Shown here: piece by piece, positions 28,818 through 37,615 of the stretch
Layout of the letters: every line of letters starts with the position of its first letter
Position numbering within the stretch: the first letter of the stretch is position 1
From: Oceanospirillaceae bacterium
GTDB taxonomy: Bacteria > Pseudomonadota > Gammaproteobacteria > Pseudomonadales > Balneatricaceae
Reading direction: 5' to 3'
Assembly (NCBI GenBank): GCA_013373085.1
Contig: JABXIM010000011.1
Span: 1 to 64,000 of the forward strand
DNA: 64,000 nt
Position numbers and translations under genes: made by a program
Notes under the pieces: generated by a model
Databases searched by the model: none
Seen by the model: the letters and a program-made list of their open reading frames with translations, nothing else
What the model was told of the DNA's origin: nothing

Positions 28818-29828
28818 TCACTGGCCGGAAATGCGCTTTCCAAACGAGATCGCGTACGTCGCGGAACGGGCCTTGAGCACCGGATCGTCCGTCGGCTCGA
28901 TGCCATCGGCGATCACCAGCGGATCGAAGTTGATGCCCCCGCACTTGCCCTCTTCCTGTGACATGGCCGCCGTAAGCGACAGGGTTCCGGTCACCACCTC
29001 TTCGCGGTCCCCGGGCCAGGGTTTGCTGGGGTCGGCTTCCGGGTCGCCGGGCTGGCCGATGATGATGCGCATATCCCATTCCAGCGGCGCCTGCTGCGCA
29101 CGTCCGATCAGTTCGGACTCGAGGAAGTCATTCGGCGCCGCCTCACGCTCCGCATCGGTCAGCTCCTTGACGCCGTCGCGGGGATCGAAATACCAGCGCA
29201 CCAGCGTTTTATCGCCAGCGGCATCGACGAAACGAAACGCATGCAGGCTGTAGTAACGGCTGTTGGCATAGCTCGGCGGCGGATTGTGGCTGCCGTTGTA
29301 CTGGGCCAACCCCTGAAAGTCGGGATGGCTGTCGACGAAGGCACGAAAACGTTCGGGGTCGCGCTTGCCTGTCGCCGGATCCGGCTGCAACGCCACCAGC
29401 ATGTCGTAAAAGGTTTTCGGCACGGCGGCGCCAAACACCGGCACGTTTATCATTGTCATATGTTGCAGGTCGCCATCCGGCAAATGGAACTGCAGCGCCA
29501 TGCCCCTGACGCCCTTGTCGGCGTCGCTGGCGTCGGGATTGCCGCCACCCAGCGAGAAGCGGGCAATTACCGGTATCGATTCACCACTGAAGAGCCCGGA
29601 CCTCGAGTAGCCACGGGCCGCTTCCAGACCCTTGAATTCGCCGACGGCACAGGTGCCCTTGATATGATTGCGCCGATGGCCCGGCGTTACGCCGAAAGCC
29701 GCCTCCATGGCCGCTATTATCTGCGCCGCATCGACATTGTCGTCGGCACCGCTCTGTGCCTGGCACAAGCCCGCGGTCAACAGCAACGCCGCTGCACAGC
29801 AGGCGCCCGCCCCCCTGAGGATGTTCAT
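28818..29828 (-). CDS. Periplasmic catalase-family peroxidase (SrpA type)
   Basis: A 336-residue heme protein of the small catalase-like family. The signal peptide is LRGAGACCAAALLLTAGLCQA. The distal heme histidine lies in RRNHIKGTCAVGEF, corresponding to the catalase HAKGAxGxF motif. The RFSLGGGNP strand and HMTMINVPVF (distal Asn) follow, and the proximal heme Tyr is in LKARSATYAISFGKR. It is shorter than true catalases (about 480 residues), and family members often show peroxidase activity. The start at 29828 has ggaggtaac directly upstream. Confidence 0.9.
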   Translation of the reverse strand: MNILRGAGACCAAALLLTAGLCQAQSGADDNVDAAQIIAAMEAAFGVTPGHRRNHIKGTCAVGEFKGLEAARGYSRSGLFSGESIPVIARFSLGGGNPDASDADKGVRGMALQFHLPDGDLQHMTMINVPVFGAAVPKTFYDMLVALQPDPATGKRDPERFRAFVDSHPDFQGLAQYNGSHNPPPSYANSRYYSLHAFRFVDAAGDKTLVRWYFDPRDGVKELTDAEREAAPNDFLESELIGRAQQAPLEWDMRIIIGQPGDPEADPSKPWPGDREEVVTGTLSLTAAMSQEEGKCGGINFDPLVIADGIEPTDDPVLKARSATYAISFGKRISGQ

Positions 29829-29948
29829 GTTACCTCCGCTACGAATGACCATACCCGGTCAGTATAGGACCGGGCCGTATGCGGACCTCGGGCGGGAAAG
29901 CAATTCCAGGTATTTTCAGCCGCCCCCGACTCTGCAATACTGCGTTGC

Positions 29949-30044
29949 ATGATGACGGCACACTCCATCCGACGACAGGCACGACGACTTCACGGCAAGC
30001 TGTGGGATCACCCCTGCCCGTCTGATGCACCGAGTACCGTCTGA
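29949..30044 (+). CDS. Candidate arginine-codon leader peptide upstream of argD
   Basis: A 31-codon frame beginning ATGATG reads MMTAHSIRRQARRLHGKL and onward. It has four CGA arginine codons in a six-codon stretch (29970-29987). It stops 30 nt before a perfect Rho-independent terminator (30075-30108), which is followed by the ArgD-like gene. The arrangement is that of an amino-acid-sensing attenuator; speF leader control by arginine codons is a known precedent in enterobacteria. Against it: no good Shine-Dalgarno before the ATG and no clear antiterminator pairing by eye. Treat as hypothesis. Confidence 0.35.
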   Translation: MMTAHSIRRQARRLHGKLWDHPCPSDAPSTV

Positions 30045-30074
30045 CTACGACAGCCAGGCGCCAGCGTCGACAGA

Positions 30075-30108
30075 AGGCCACCGGTAATCCCGGTGGCCTT
30101 TTTGTTTT
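30075..30108 (+). terminator. Strong Rho-independent terminator in the argD leader
   Basis: A perfect 10-bp stem (aggccaccgg/ccggtggcct) with a 5-nt loop is followed by tttttgtttt. It lies 99 bp before the ArgD-like start and on the same strand. There is no plus-strand gene upstream for it to terminate, so it ends a short leader or a small RNA transcript. Confidence 0.92.
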
Positions 30109-30206
30109 CGGAGCAGGCGACAGGCGGCTCCGGGGCACACCGGGATTTCCGTTGGTGGGCAACAGCCACCCATTCTCAACCACCACCCGAGAGTTCCGGA
30201 GAAAAG

Positions 30207-31385
30207 ATGCAAAACCCCTTCAGTGCCCTGATGCAGATCGCCGCCAGACCCGACCTCACCTTCGTCCGCGGCGAAGGCGGCTACCTCTACGACACCAACA
30301 ACAGTGCCTGGCTGGACTTCATCCAGGGCTGGGCGGTCAACACCCTCGGTCACTGCCCGCCGGCGGTGAGCGAAGCGATTTGCGCCCAGAGCCGCCAACT
30401 CATCAACCCGGGCCCGGCGTTCTACAACGCACCGGCCGTCACGCTCGCCAACCGGCTCGCCGAACTCAGCGGTCTCGATCAGGTGTTCTTCGCCAACAGT
30501 GGCGCCGAGGCCAACGAAGGCGCCATCAAGCTGGCCCGCAAGTGGGGCCAGCAACACCGTAATGGCGCCTGGAAGATCATAACCTTCCACAACGGCTTCC
30601 ACGGCCGTACCCTGGCGACTATGTCGGCCACCGGCAAGCCCGCCTTCGAGCCGCTGTTCAACCCCAAGGTGCCGGGCTTTACCAAGGTCCCCTACGGTGA
30701 CCTGGATGCGGTCGCGGCCGCCATCGACGGCGAGACCGTGGCCGTGCTGCTCGAACCGATCCAGGGCGAGGCCGGCGTGATCCCCGCCGGCAGCACTTTC
30801 CTGCAGGGACTGCGTGAATTGGCCGATGAACACGGCGTGCTGCTGATGCTCGACGAGGTGCAGACCGGCATCGGACGTACCGGCAGCCTGTTCTGTTACC
30901 AGCGGCACGGTATCGAGCCTGACGTGGTTACGCTCGGCAAGGGCCTCGGCGGCGGCGTGCCGATCGCCGCGCTGCTGGCGAAGGCTCACGCCTGCTGCTT
31001 CGAGTACGGCGACCAGGGCGGCACCTTCAACGGCAACCCGCTGGTCTGCGCGGCGGCACTGGCGGTGCTCGATGCCGTCACGGCGCCGGGGTTTCTCAAC
31101 GGCGTCCGTGCGCGCAGCAAGCAAATGATTAGCGGACTTGAGGCCATGGCGCAGCGCTTCGGACTGGGCGAAGTGCGCGGCGAAGGCCTGCTGCTGGCGC
31201 TGGAAACCGGGACGGTCGATGCCCCGGCGCTGGTCAAGGCCGCCTTTGCCGCCGGCCTGCTGCTGAATGCGCCAAGGCCGCATACGCTGCGCTTCATGCC
31301 GGCGCTGAATGTGAGCGAAGGTGAAATCGAAAGGATGTTGAACCTGCTGGGCGGGCTGCTGGAACGGCAGGTAACAATCGGTTGA
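30207..31385 (+). CDS. argD: Class III aminotransferase, acetylornithine transaminase-like
   Basis: A 392-residue PLP enzyme of the class III family, most like ArgD, which makes N-acetylornithine in arginine synthesis. Features are FFANSGAEANEGAIKLARKWG, FHNGFHGRTLATMSATG, the PLP-binding Asp in LLMLDEVQTGIGRTG and the Schiff-base Lys in VTLGKGLGGGVPIAA. QGGTFNGNPLVCAAAL follows. Related activities such as succinylornithine or GABA transamination cannot be excluded. The start at 30207 has ggag five bases upstream; the open frame further upstream overlaps the terminator. The preceding leader may regulate it. Confidence 0.88.
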   Translation: MQNPFSALMQIAARPDLTFVRGEGGYLYDTNNSAWLDFIQGWAVNTLGHCPPAVSEAICAQSRQLINPGPAFYNAPAVTLANRLAELSGLDQVFFANSGAEANEGAIKLARKWGQQHRNGAWKIITFHNGFHGRTLATMSATGKPAFEPLFNPKVPGFTKVPYGDLDAVAAAIDGETVAVLLEPIQGEAGVIPAGSTFLQGLRELADEHGVLLMLDEVQTGIGRTGSLFCYQRHGIEPDVVTLGKGLGGGVPIAALLAKAHACCFEYGDQGGTFNGNPLVCAAALAVLDAVTAPGFLNGVRARSKQMISGLEAMAQRFGLGEVRGEGLLLALETGTVDAPALVKAAFAAGLLLNAPRPHTLRFMPALNVSEGEIERMLNLLGGLLERQVTIG

Positions 31386-31386
31386 G

Positions 31387-31589
31387 TTCGCCGCGGGGCG
31401 CGGCTACGGAGGTGATCCCGGTGACCTTGCACAAGCGCCGCGCCGGTGCGAAAGGTTCGAACACCGCGCCGTCGTTGTTCGCGGCGGGGCGCCGCTCCTA
31501 CGAATGGTGCAACCGGCAACAATGTAGGAGCTGCGCCCTCGCAGCGAACCGGGCGTGCCCGCCCACCCGGACGGGCACAGCTCCCGCTA
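31387..31589. repeat. Cluster of REP-like palindromes in convergent gap
   Basis: Three REP-family units occur: ttcgccgcggggcgcggctac (31387), ttcgcggcggggcgccgctc (from 31479) and gtaggagctgcgccctcgca (from 31524). The last two form an inverted pair. A further hairpin (gtgcccg/cgggcac, 31555-31578) precedes the ybiT stop. The cluster separates convergent argD and ybiT. Confidence 0.75.
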
Positions 31590-33179
31590 TCAGGCGGCTT
31601 CCTGGGCCCGCAGGTAATCTTCGTAGGTGCCGTGGAAATCGACGATGCCGGTCGGCGTCAGCTCGATGATGCGGGTCGCGATCGACGAGACGAATTCGCG
31701 GTCGTGGCTGACGAACAGCAGCGTGCCCTCGTAGTTTTCCAGCGCCAGGTTGAGCGACTCGATGGATTCCATGTCCATGTGGTTGGTCGGCTCGTCCATC
31801 ACCAGGATGTTGGGCTTCTGCAATATCAGCTTGCCGAACAGCATGCGGCCCTGCTCGCCACCGGAGATCACCTTCACCGACTTGCCGATCTCCTTCTGCG
31901 AGAACAGCATGCGGCCGAGGGTGCCGCGGATCACCTGCTCGTCGTCGCCTTCCTGGCCCCACTGCGACATCCAGTCGTAGAGGTTGGCGTCCTTCTCGAA
32001 CTCGTGGGCGTGGTCCTGGGCGTAGTAGCCGATGTTGCTGTTCTCGGACCACTTGACGGTACCGGCGGTGGGCTCCAGGTCACCGACCAGGCACTTCAGC
32101 AGCGTCGACTTGCCGATGCCGTTGGGGCCGATGATCGCGATGCGCTCGCCAACACCCACGTGCAGGTTGAGACCGGAGAACAGCTTCTCGTCGAAGCTTT
32201 TCGCCAGGCCTTCGACCTCCAGCGCGGTCCGGTGCAGCTTCTTCTCCTGCTCGAAGCGGATGAAGGGGCTCTGGCGGCTGGACGGCTTGATCTCGTCGAG
32301 CTTGATCTTGTCGATCTGTTTGGCGCGCGACGTGGCCTGCTTGGACTTCGAGGCGTTGGCGGAGAAGCGGCTGACGAAGGCCTTGAGATCGGCGATCTGC
32401 GCCTTCTTCTTGGCGTTGTCGGCCTGCATGCGCTCGCGCGCCTGGGTCGCGGCGGTCATGTACTCGTCGTAGTTTCCGTGATAGATCCGCACTTCGCCGT
32501 AGTCCACGTCCGCCATATGGGTGCAGACGCTGTTGAGGAAGTGGCGGTCGTGGGAAATGATGATCATGGTGCAGTTGCGCTCGTTCAGCACCCCTTCCAG
32601 CCAGCGGATCGTATTGATATCCAGGTTGTTGGTCGGCTCGTCGAGCAGCATGATATCCGGGTCGGAGAACAGCACCTGCGCCAGCAGCACACGCAGTTTC
32701 CAGCCCGGCGCGACTTCGCTCATCGGACCGTAATGCTGTTCCACCGGGATGCCGACGCCCAGCAGCAGCTCGCCCGCGCGGGATTCGGCGGTGTAGCCGT
32801 CCATCTCGGCGAATTCACCCTCCAGCTCGCCGGCACGGATACCGTCCTCTTCGGTCATCTCCGCCTTGGCGTAGATGGCGTCGCGCTCGGACTTGATCTT
32901 CCACAGCTCCTCGTGACCCATGATCACGGTATCGATCACCGAGAACTCCTCGTAGGCGAACTGGTCCTGGCGCAGCTTGCCGATACGCTCGTTCGGGTCC
33001 TTGGACACGTTGCCCGCAGACGGCTCCAGATCGCCGCCGAGGATCTTCATGAAGGTCGACTTGCCGCAGCCGTTGGCGCCGATCAGGCCGTAGCGGTTGC
33101 CCTCGCCGAACTTGACGGAGACGTTTTCAAACAGCGGCTTGGCGCCGAACTGCATGGTGATATTCGCAGTGGTCAGCAA
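31590..33179 (-). CDS. ybiT: ABC-F family ATPase YbiT
   Basis: A 529-residue soluble ABC-F protein with two ATPase domains; ABC-F proteins act on ribosomes to resolve stalled or difficult translation. Domain 1 has Walker [14 protein letters not shown] and Walker [13 protein letters not shown]. The inter-domain linker follows (residues about 240-320, Lys/Ala/Gln-rich coiled coil). Domain 2 has [26 protein letters not shown] and [11 protein letters not shown]. The N terminus [20 protein letters not shown] matches YbiT-type proteins but starts with TTG; the next ATG (33155) would lose eight conserved residues. Upstream Shine-Dalgarno is weak. Confidence 0.93.
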   Translation of the reverse strand: MLTTANITMQFGAKPLFENVSVKFGEGNRYGLIGANGCGKSTFMKILGGDLEPSAGNVSKDPNERIGKLRQDQFAYEEFSVIDTVIMGHEELWKIKSERDAIYAKAEMTEEDGIRAGELEGEFAEMDGYTAESRAGELLLGVGIPVEQHYGPMSEVAPGWKLRVLLAQVLFSDPDIMLLDEPTNNLDINTIRWLEGVLNERNCTMIIISHDRHFLNSVCTHMADVDYGEVRIYHGNYDEYMTAATQARERMQADNAKKKAQIADLKAFVSRFSANASKSKQATSRAKQIDKIKLDEIKPSSRQSPFIRFEQEKKLHRTALEVEGLAKSFDEKLFSGLNLHVGVGERIAIIGPNGIGKSTLLKCLVGDLEPTAGTVKWSENSNIGYYAQDHAHEFEKDANLYDWMSQWGQEGDDEQVIRGTLGRMLFSQKEIGKSVKVISGGEQGRMLFGKLILQKPNILVMDEPTNHMDMESIESLNLALENYEGTLLFVSHDREFVSSIATRIIELTPTGIVDFHGTYEDYLRAQEAA

Positions 33180-33506
33180 TGACTTGTACCGATTAGGTTG
33201 AGCGTGAAAAGATGGCAGATCAGGCTAAAGAACGATCTGCGGAATGCGGAAAAACGGCGCGCATTATGCCACAGAAGGCCCATAGGACCAATGCATAGCC
33301 GATCAAATTTCGATCAGCGACTTGACCCCGTTCACCTTGACCATTGCGGCTGATGGTAGGTTGGGTGGAGGCCCGAAGGGCCGCAACCCAACCCCCCGCG
33401 CAGACAGCGGACAATCAATCAATTCACCGCATCGAAACGATGGGTTGCATATAGGAGAGCAGACTCCCGGCCGTGACCCTGGCCGGGAGCTTCAGGGTCG
33501 GCAGTT
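33180..33506. other. Gap with a double-stem palindrome
   Basis: It contains the ybiT promoter side and, at 33359-33393, a palindrome with outer stem ggttggg/cccaacc and inner stem ggccc/gggcc. This resembles the short ggttggg...cccaacc intergenic repeats of marine gammaproteobacteria. It could also end choX transcription, as it lies downstream of that gene. Confidence 0.5.
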
Positions 33507-34463
33507 TCAGCCTTCGTTGAGACCCAGATGGCGCTTGACGGCCTCGAGCCCGGGCTGCCCGTCGAGGGTGCTGACGCCGTCGAGCCAGGCGTTCAGTACG
33601 TCGGGGTTGGCCACCAGCCATTCGCGAGCGGCGACCGGCGCATCCTTGCCGTCGTCCAGAATGCCGCTCATGACTTCGCTTTCCATCTCCACCGAGAACT
33701 GCAGGTTGTCCAGCAGGGCCGCCACGTTCGGGCAGTCCTCCTGGTAGCCCTTGCGGGTGAGGGTATAGATGGTGGCGCCGCCATAATCCGGCCCGAAATA
33801 GTCATCGCCACCCGATAGATAGGCCATGTCGACATGCAGGTTCATCGGGTGCGGGGCCCAGCCAAGGTAGACGATGAAGTCCTGCTTGCGCACCGCCCGC
33901 TGCACCTGGCTCAGCATCGCCTGCTCGCCGGACTCGACCAGACGCCAGCCGTCGAGACCGAACTCGCCGGTGTCGATCATTTTCTGGATCAGGCCGTTTG
34001 CCGGCGCGCCGGGGTCGATGCCGTAGATCTTGCGGCCGAACTTGTCGGCATTCTCGCCCAGGTCGGCGAAACTCTGAACGCCGGCGTCATACGCATACCT
34101 GGGTACCGCGAGGGTGAACTTGGCGCCCTCGAGGTTGGCGCGGATGTTGTCGACATTGCTGCCGTACTTGTCGATGAATGCCTGCTGTGCCGGCATCCAG
34201 TTGCCCAGGAAAACGTCGATCTCGTTCTTCTTCAGGCTCTCGAACCCGATCGGCACCGCCAGCAGATCGACCGACGTCCGGTAGCCGAGGCCGTCGAGCA
34301 GTGTCGACGCCAGGGCGTTGGTCACGCTGATATCCGTCCAGCCCGGGTCGGTAAAACGCACCAGCCTGCAAGAGTCGGCGTCGCCGGCATGCGTCGTGGC
34401 AGCCACCAGCAAAGATGCGGACAGCAGGGTGCCACCGAGGACTTTCTTCATCTTGTTATTCAT
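33507..34463 (-). CDS. Choline/betaine-type ABC transporter periplasmic binding protein (ChoX-like)
   Basis: A 318-residue periplasmic binding protein. The signal peptide is VLGGTLLSASLLVAATTHA. The four aromatic residues forming the choline box in Sinorhizobium ChoX have clear equivalents: Trp in FTDPGWTDI, Trp in FLGNWMPAQ, Tyr in VPRYAYDAG and Trp in YLGWAPHPMN, with the Asp next to the second cation contact. The start at 34463 follows ggagg at 8 bp. No permease or ATPase gene accompanies it, although ChoX normally works with ChoWV. It is next to choline sulfatase on the same strand (74-bp gap), so it probably captures choline or its sulfate ester. Confidence 0.9.
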   Translation of the reverse strand: MNNKMKKVLGGTLLSASLLVAATTHAGDADSCRLVRFTDPGWTDISVTNALASTLLDGLGYRTSVDLLAVPIGFESLKKNEIDVFLGNWMPAQQAFIDKYGSNVDNIRANLEGAKFTLAVPRYAYDAGVQSFADLGENADKFGRKIYGIDPGAPANGLIQKMIDTGEFGLDGWRLVESGEQAMLSQVQRAVRKQDFIVYLGWAPHPMNLHVDMAYLSGGDDYFGPDYGGATIYTLTRKGYQEDCPNVAALLDNLQFSVEMESEVMSGILDDGKDAPVAAREWLVANPDVLNAWLDGVSTLDGQPGLEAVKRHLGLNEG

Positions 34464-34537
34464 ATTGCGATCCTCCCGTTAACAAACGCACGAACAAAGC
34501 TGCCCAGTGGGCGGCCTGTTCGTGCCTTACTCAGGTT

Positions 34538-36073
34538 TTACGACGCTTTTTCGGCAACGCGCGGGAAACGCGAGCGGGCTTCGAGATCATCCAGATCGAT
34601 GGTGTTGCGCATGTACTGCTGGCTGGCGTCGACCATCGGCTGGAAATCCCAGGACGTGACCTTGCCCTTCATCAGCGACCGGGCCACCAGTGCACGGCGT
34701 CGCTGGCTCCAGAGCACTTCTTCGGTCAACTTGTCGAATTCCCAGCGCTTTGCGATTTCCCGGCGGAATTCTTCCACCAGCCCTGCATGCCCGGGGCTGC
34801 CGACCAGGTTGGTGAGTTCCTGCGGATCGCGGCTCAGGTCGAACAGCTGATCGGGGTCGGCCGGCGTGTGCACGAACTTGAAGTCGCCGCGGCGAATCAT
34901 CACCAGCGGAGCGATGGCGCCTTCTCCCATGTATTCGCCGATCACCTCGTCATGCCCCCGCTCGCCGGTCAGCTGCGGTACCAGGCTGCGGCCTTCGATC
35001 GGGGTGACGTAGCGGACGGGACTATCACCCCGGGCCAGATCGACGAAGGTCGGCAGCAGGTCCATCGTCGAGACGCTGTCTTTGACACGGGCCGGCGCGA
35101 AACGCTCCGGCGCATGCACGATCATCGGTACGCGGGCCGACGACTCGAACCAGCTCATCTTGTACCAGAGGCCACGCTCGCCCAGCATGTCGCCGTGGTC
35201 GCCGGAGAAGACGATGATGGTGTTGCGATCCAGACCGGTGTCTTTCAGCACCTTCAGCAGTTCGCCGATTTTGTCGTCGACGTAGCTGATGTTGCCGTAG
35301 TAGGCGCGACGGGCATTGCGGACTTGCTCTTCGCTGACCTCGGTTTTGTCGGCCTCGTAAACGAACTGCAGGCGTTTCGAGTGCGGGTCCTGATCCTCCG
35401 CCGCGATCTGCACCGCGGGCAGGTCGATCTCGACATCCTCGTAGCGGTCCCAGTATTCCTGAGTGCAGGCGTAGGGATCGTGGGGGTGCGTCATCGATAC
35501 GGTGAGACAGAACGGGCGCGAGTCACTGCCGCGAACGTGGTCATACAGGTAGCGCTTGGCGTTGAATACCACCTCGTCGTCGAAATCCAGCTGGTTGCTG
35601 CGCACGCAGGTGCCAGCCTGGGTAATGGATGACATGTTGTGGTAGTAGCTTGGGCGCTTGTCGAATTCGTCCCAGTTCACGAACCAACCGAAGTCGGCCG
35701 GATAGATGTCGCTGGTCAGGCGCTCCTCGAAGCCATGCAGCTGGTCCGGGCCGCAGAAATGCATCTTGCCGGAGAGCGCCGTGCGATAACCCATATCACG
35801 CAGGTAGTGGGCAAAAGTCGGAATATCGGCCGCCAGGTCTGCAGCGTTGTCGAAGGCGCCTATCTTCGACGGCAGGCGTCCGGTCATCAGCACGAAACGC
35901 GAGGGCGCGCACAGCGGGCTGTTGCAGTAGGCCGAGTCGAATACCACACCGCCTTCGGCGAGCGCGTTGAGATGGGGAGTTTTGACCACCGACTGCGGGT
36001 TGTAGATCGGCAGTACGGGGGCCGCCATCTGGTCGGCCATAATGAAGAGAATATTGGGTTGTTCTGTGCGCAT
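34538..36073 (-). CDS. betC: Choline-sulfatase
   Basis: BetC hydrolyses choline-O-sulfate to choline and sulfate, providing choline for glycine betaine. The 511-residue arylsulfatase-fold protein begins PNILFIMADQMAAPVL with the metal-binding Asp. The formylglycine motif is CAPSR in NSPLCAPSRFVLMTGR, so the Cys needs maturation to formylglycine. VFSGDHGDMLGERGLWYK supplies further metal ligands. The C-terminal WDFQPMVDASQQYMRN is typical of choline sulfatases. No signal peptide is present, so it is cytoplasmic. It is divergent from a LysR regulator that probably controls it, and precedes choX on the same strand. Confidence 0.95.
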   Translation of the reverse strand: MRTEQPNILFIMADQMAAPVLPIYNPQSVVKTPHLNALAEGGVVFDSAYCNSPLCAPSRFVLMTGRLPSKIGAFDNAADLAADIPTFAHYLRDMGYRTALSGKMHFCGPDQLHGFEERLTSDIYPADFGWFVNWDEFDKRPSYYHNMSSITQAGTCVRSNQLDFDDEVVFNAKRYLYDHVRGSDSRPFCLTVSMTHPHDPYACTQEYWDRYEDVEIDLPAVQIAAEDQDPHSKRLQFVYEADKTEVSEEQVRNARRAYYGNISYVDDKIGELLKVLKDTGLDRNTIIVFSGDHGDMLGERGLWYKMSWFESSARVPMIVHAPERFAPARVKDSVSTMDLLPTFVDLARGDSPVRYVTPIEGRSLVPQLTGERGHDEVIGEYMGEGAIAPLVMIRRGDFKFVHTPADPDQLFDLSRDPQELTNLVGSPGHAGLVEEFRREIAKRWEFDKLTEEVLWSQRRRALVARSLMKGKVTSWDFQPMVDASQQYMRNTIDLDDLEARSRFPRVAEKAS

Positions 36074-36117
36074 GGGGACTCCTGCAGTCTGTTCGGGCCG
36101 TTAGGGGCCGTTGATGG

Positions 36118-36135
36118 TTGTGGCTACTTCCACAA
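36118..36135. promoter_or_regulatory. Possible LysR operator between betC and its regulator
   Basis: ttgtgg and ccacaa flank a six-base centre in the 179-bp divergent gap, with ggtt and aacc extending the dyad imperfectly. Position and symmetry fit a LysR-type binding site. This is inference only. Confidence 0.35.
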
Positions 36136-36252
36136 ACCTCAAAAACCCCTATGTTTGTTAATGTCACACGACCGTAATCCTGGCTCGATCTTGCCCATAG
36201 TCCCCGATACTGTAAACTGAGCCTGAACTAATGCATCCAATAAGCACAGCTA

Positions 36253-37170
36253 ATGCCAGAGAAAATCACCCTTCCCCCGCTGGCCACGCTGCAGGCGTTC
36301 GAGGCAGCCGCCAGGCTTGGCAATTTCACGGCCGCGGCACGCGAACTCGACAGCACCCAGTCGGCAATCAGCCAGCACATACGCCGGCTCGAGCAGGAAC
36401 TCGGCGTTACGCTTTTTCACCGCCAGTACCGCGGTGTAAGTCTGACCGAAGCCGGCGAGCGGTTGCTGGAAGACGTGGCCGAAGGCCTCGCCCGCATCGC
36501 CCGGGGCATTAACGCCGCACGGCAGCATACTGAACACGATGTCATCAACGTCGGCACCGACTTCGCCCTGGCCGCGTACTGGCTGCTGCCCCGGCTTTCC
36601 CGGTTTCGCGACGCCCATCCGGACGCCGAGGTCAGGGTGGTCACGGCACAGCAACCGATTACACCGGATGAGGCGAATATCGACATCGCCATCCTGTTCG
36701 GCGATGGCCGGTTCGACCGGGCGCCGTCACGGCTGCTGATGCGCGAATCGGTGGTCCCGGTGTGCAGCCCGGCGCTGCTCGAACGATACGGCCCCATCGA
36801 CAGCGCCACAGATCTGAACCGGCTGCCACTTTTACAGCTGGAGGCCGCATATGACGCCAAGTGGTTCAACTGGTCGCGTCTGTTCGCCCTGCTCGGAATC
36901 GACGCAAGGCCCAGGGAGCCGGCCCTGGTGTTCAACAACTACACCCTGCTGCTGCAGGCTGCGATCGCCGGTCAGGGTGCCGTCATTGGCTGGCTGCCGA
37001 TGGTCGACTCTATGCTGGAGTCCGGACTGCTGGTGCCGGTGATCCCGCAGCGCACCAGTTCCGATTGCGGCTACTATCTGGTGCTGCCCGCCACCAAATC
37101 GATCCTCCCGATCGTCCAGCAGTTCAGCGACTGGCTGATCAATGAAAGCAAGGAAGCCGGCCCGGTATAA
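36253..37170 (+). CDS. LysR-family regulator of choline-sulfate utilisation
   Basis: A 305-residue GcvA-like LysR regulator. The N-terminal winged helix is ATLQAFEAAARLGNFTAAARE...STQSAISQHIRRLEQELG. The effector domain shows NVGTDFALAAYWLLPRL and a C-terminal ISGQGAxx-like AIAGQGAVIGWLPMVDS. Placement divergent from betC and next to the BCCT gene matches the regulator family associated with choline sulfatase. It would sense choline sulfate or choline. The start ATG at 36253 lacks a strong Shine-Dalgarno. Confidence 0.88.
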   Translation: MPEKITLPPLATLQAFEAAARLGNFTAAARELDSTQSAISQHIRRLEQELGVTLFHRQYRGVSLTEAGERLLEDVAEGLARIARGINAARQHTEHDVINVGTDFALAAYWLLPRLSRFRDAHPDAEVRVVTAQQPITPDEANIDIAILFGDGRFDRAPSRLLMRESVVPVCSPALLERYGPIDSATDLNRLPLLQLEAAYDAKWFNWSRLFALLGIDARPREPALVFNNYTLLLQAAIAGQGAVIGWLPMVDSMLESGLLVPVIPQRTSSDCGYYLVLPATKSILPIVQQFSDWLINESKEAGPV

Positions 37171-37224
37171 CCAGCCTGCAGGCAGGCCCCGATGAAATAA
37201 CCGGCGCTTGGCGAAAGCCCGACA

Positions 37225-37281
37225 TACTGACGTTTCGGGAAGTAATGCCATTCTCAGACATTACTCCCCGAAACGTCAGTA
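37225..37281. repeat. 57-bp long palindrome after the LysR gene
   Basis: tactgacgtttcggg (37225-37239) pairs perfectly with cccgaaacgtcagta (37267-37281), and the inner agtaatg/cattact adds seven more pairs around an 11-nt loop. There is no T-run, so it is not a classical terminator. It could be a repeat element or operator upstream of the BCCT gene. The remaining gap to 37615 shows no gene; a small hairpin cgccg/cggcg lies near 37470. Confidence 0.6.
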
Positions 37282-37615
37282 ACTGCAAGCGACAACCAGA
37301 TCTTTAGTCACGACATTAGTAAATAAAATACCTCCCATTAGCCCGGTCGTGGTTTACAGCGCCAGACGTGCTGGGCATCATCTAGCCCATATCCGCCTGG
37401 AAAGACATTAGAACCTGTTGCGATTGAAGACCGATTAAACGCCCTGACCGGACCCATCGTTCCAACGCCGCGAATTCCCGGCGTGGAATGAACACAAGCG
37501 GTCATCCGGGCGCATGGAGGGACATTTTCATATTGCCACTGCCATTGCCTGGCAAAAGGCCCTTGAAAATCAAAATAACAACGCCTAACCCAACACATTC
37601 TGACGAGGGAATCCC

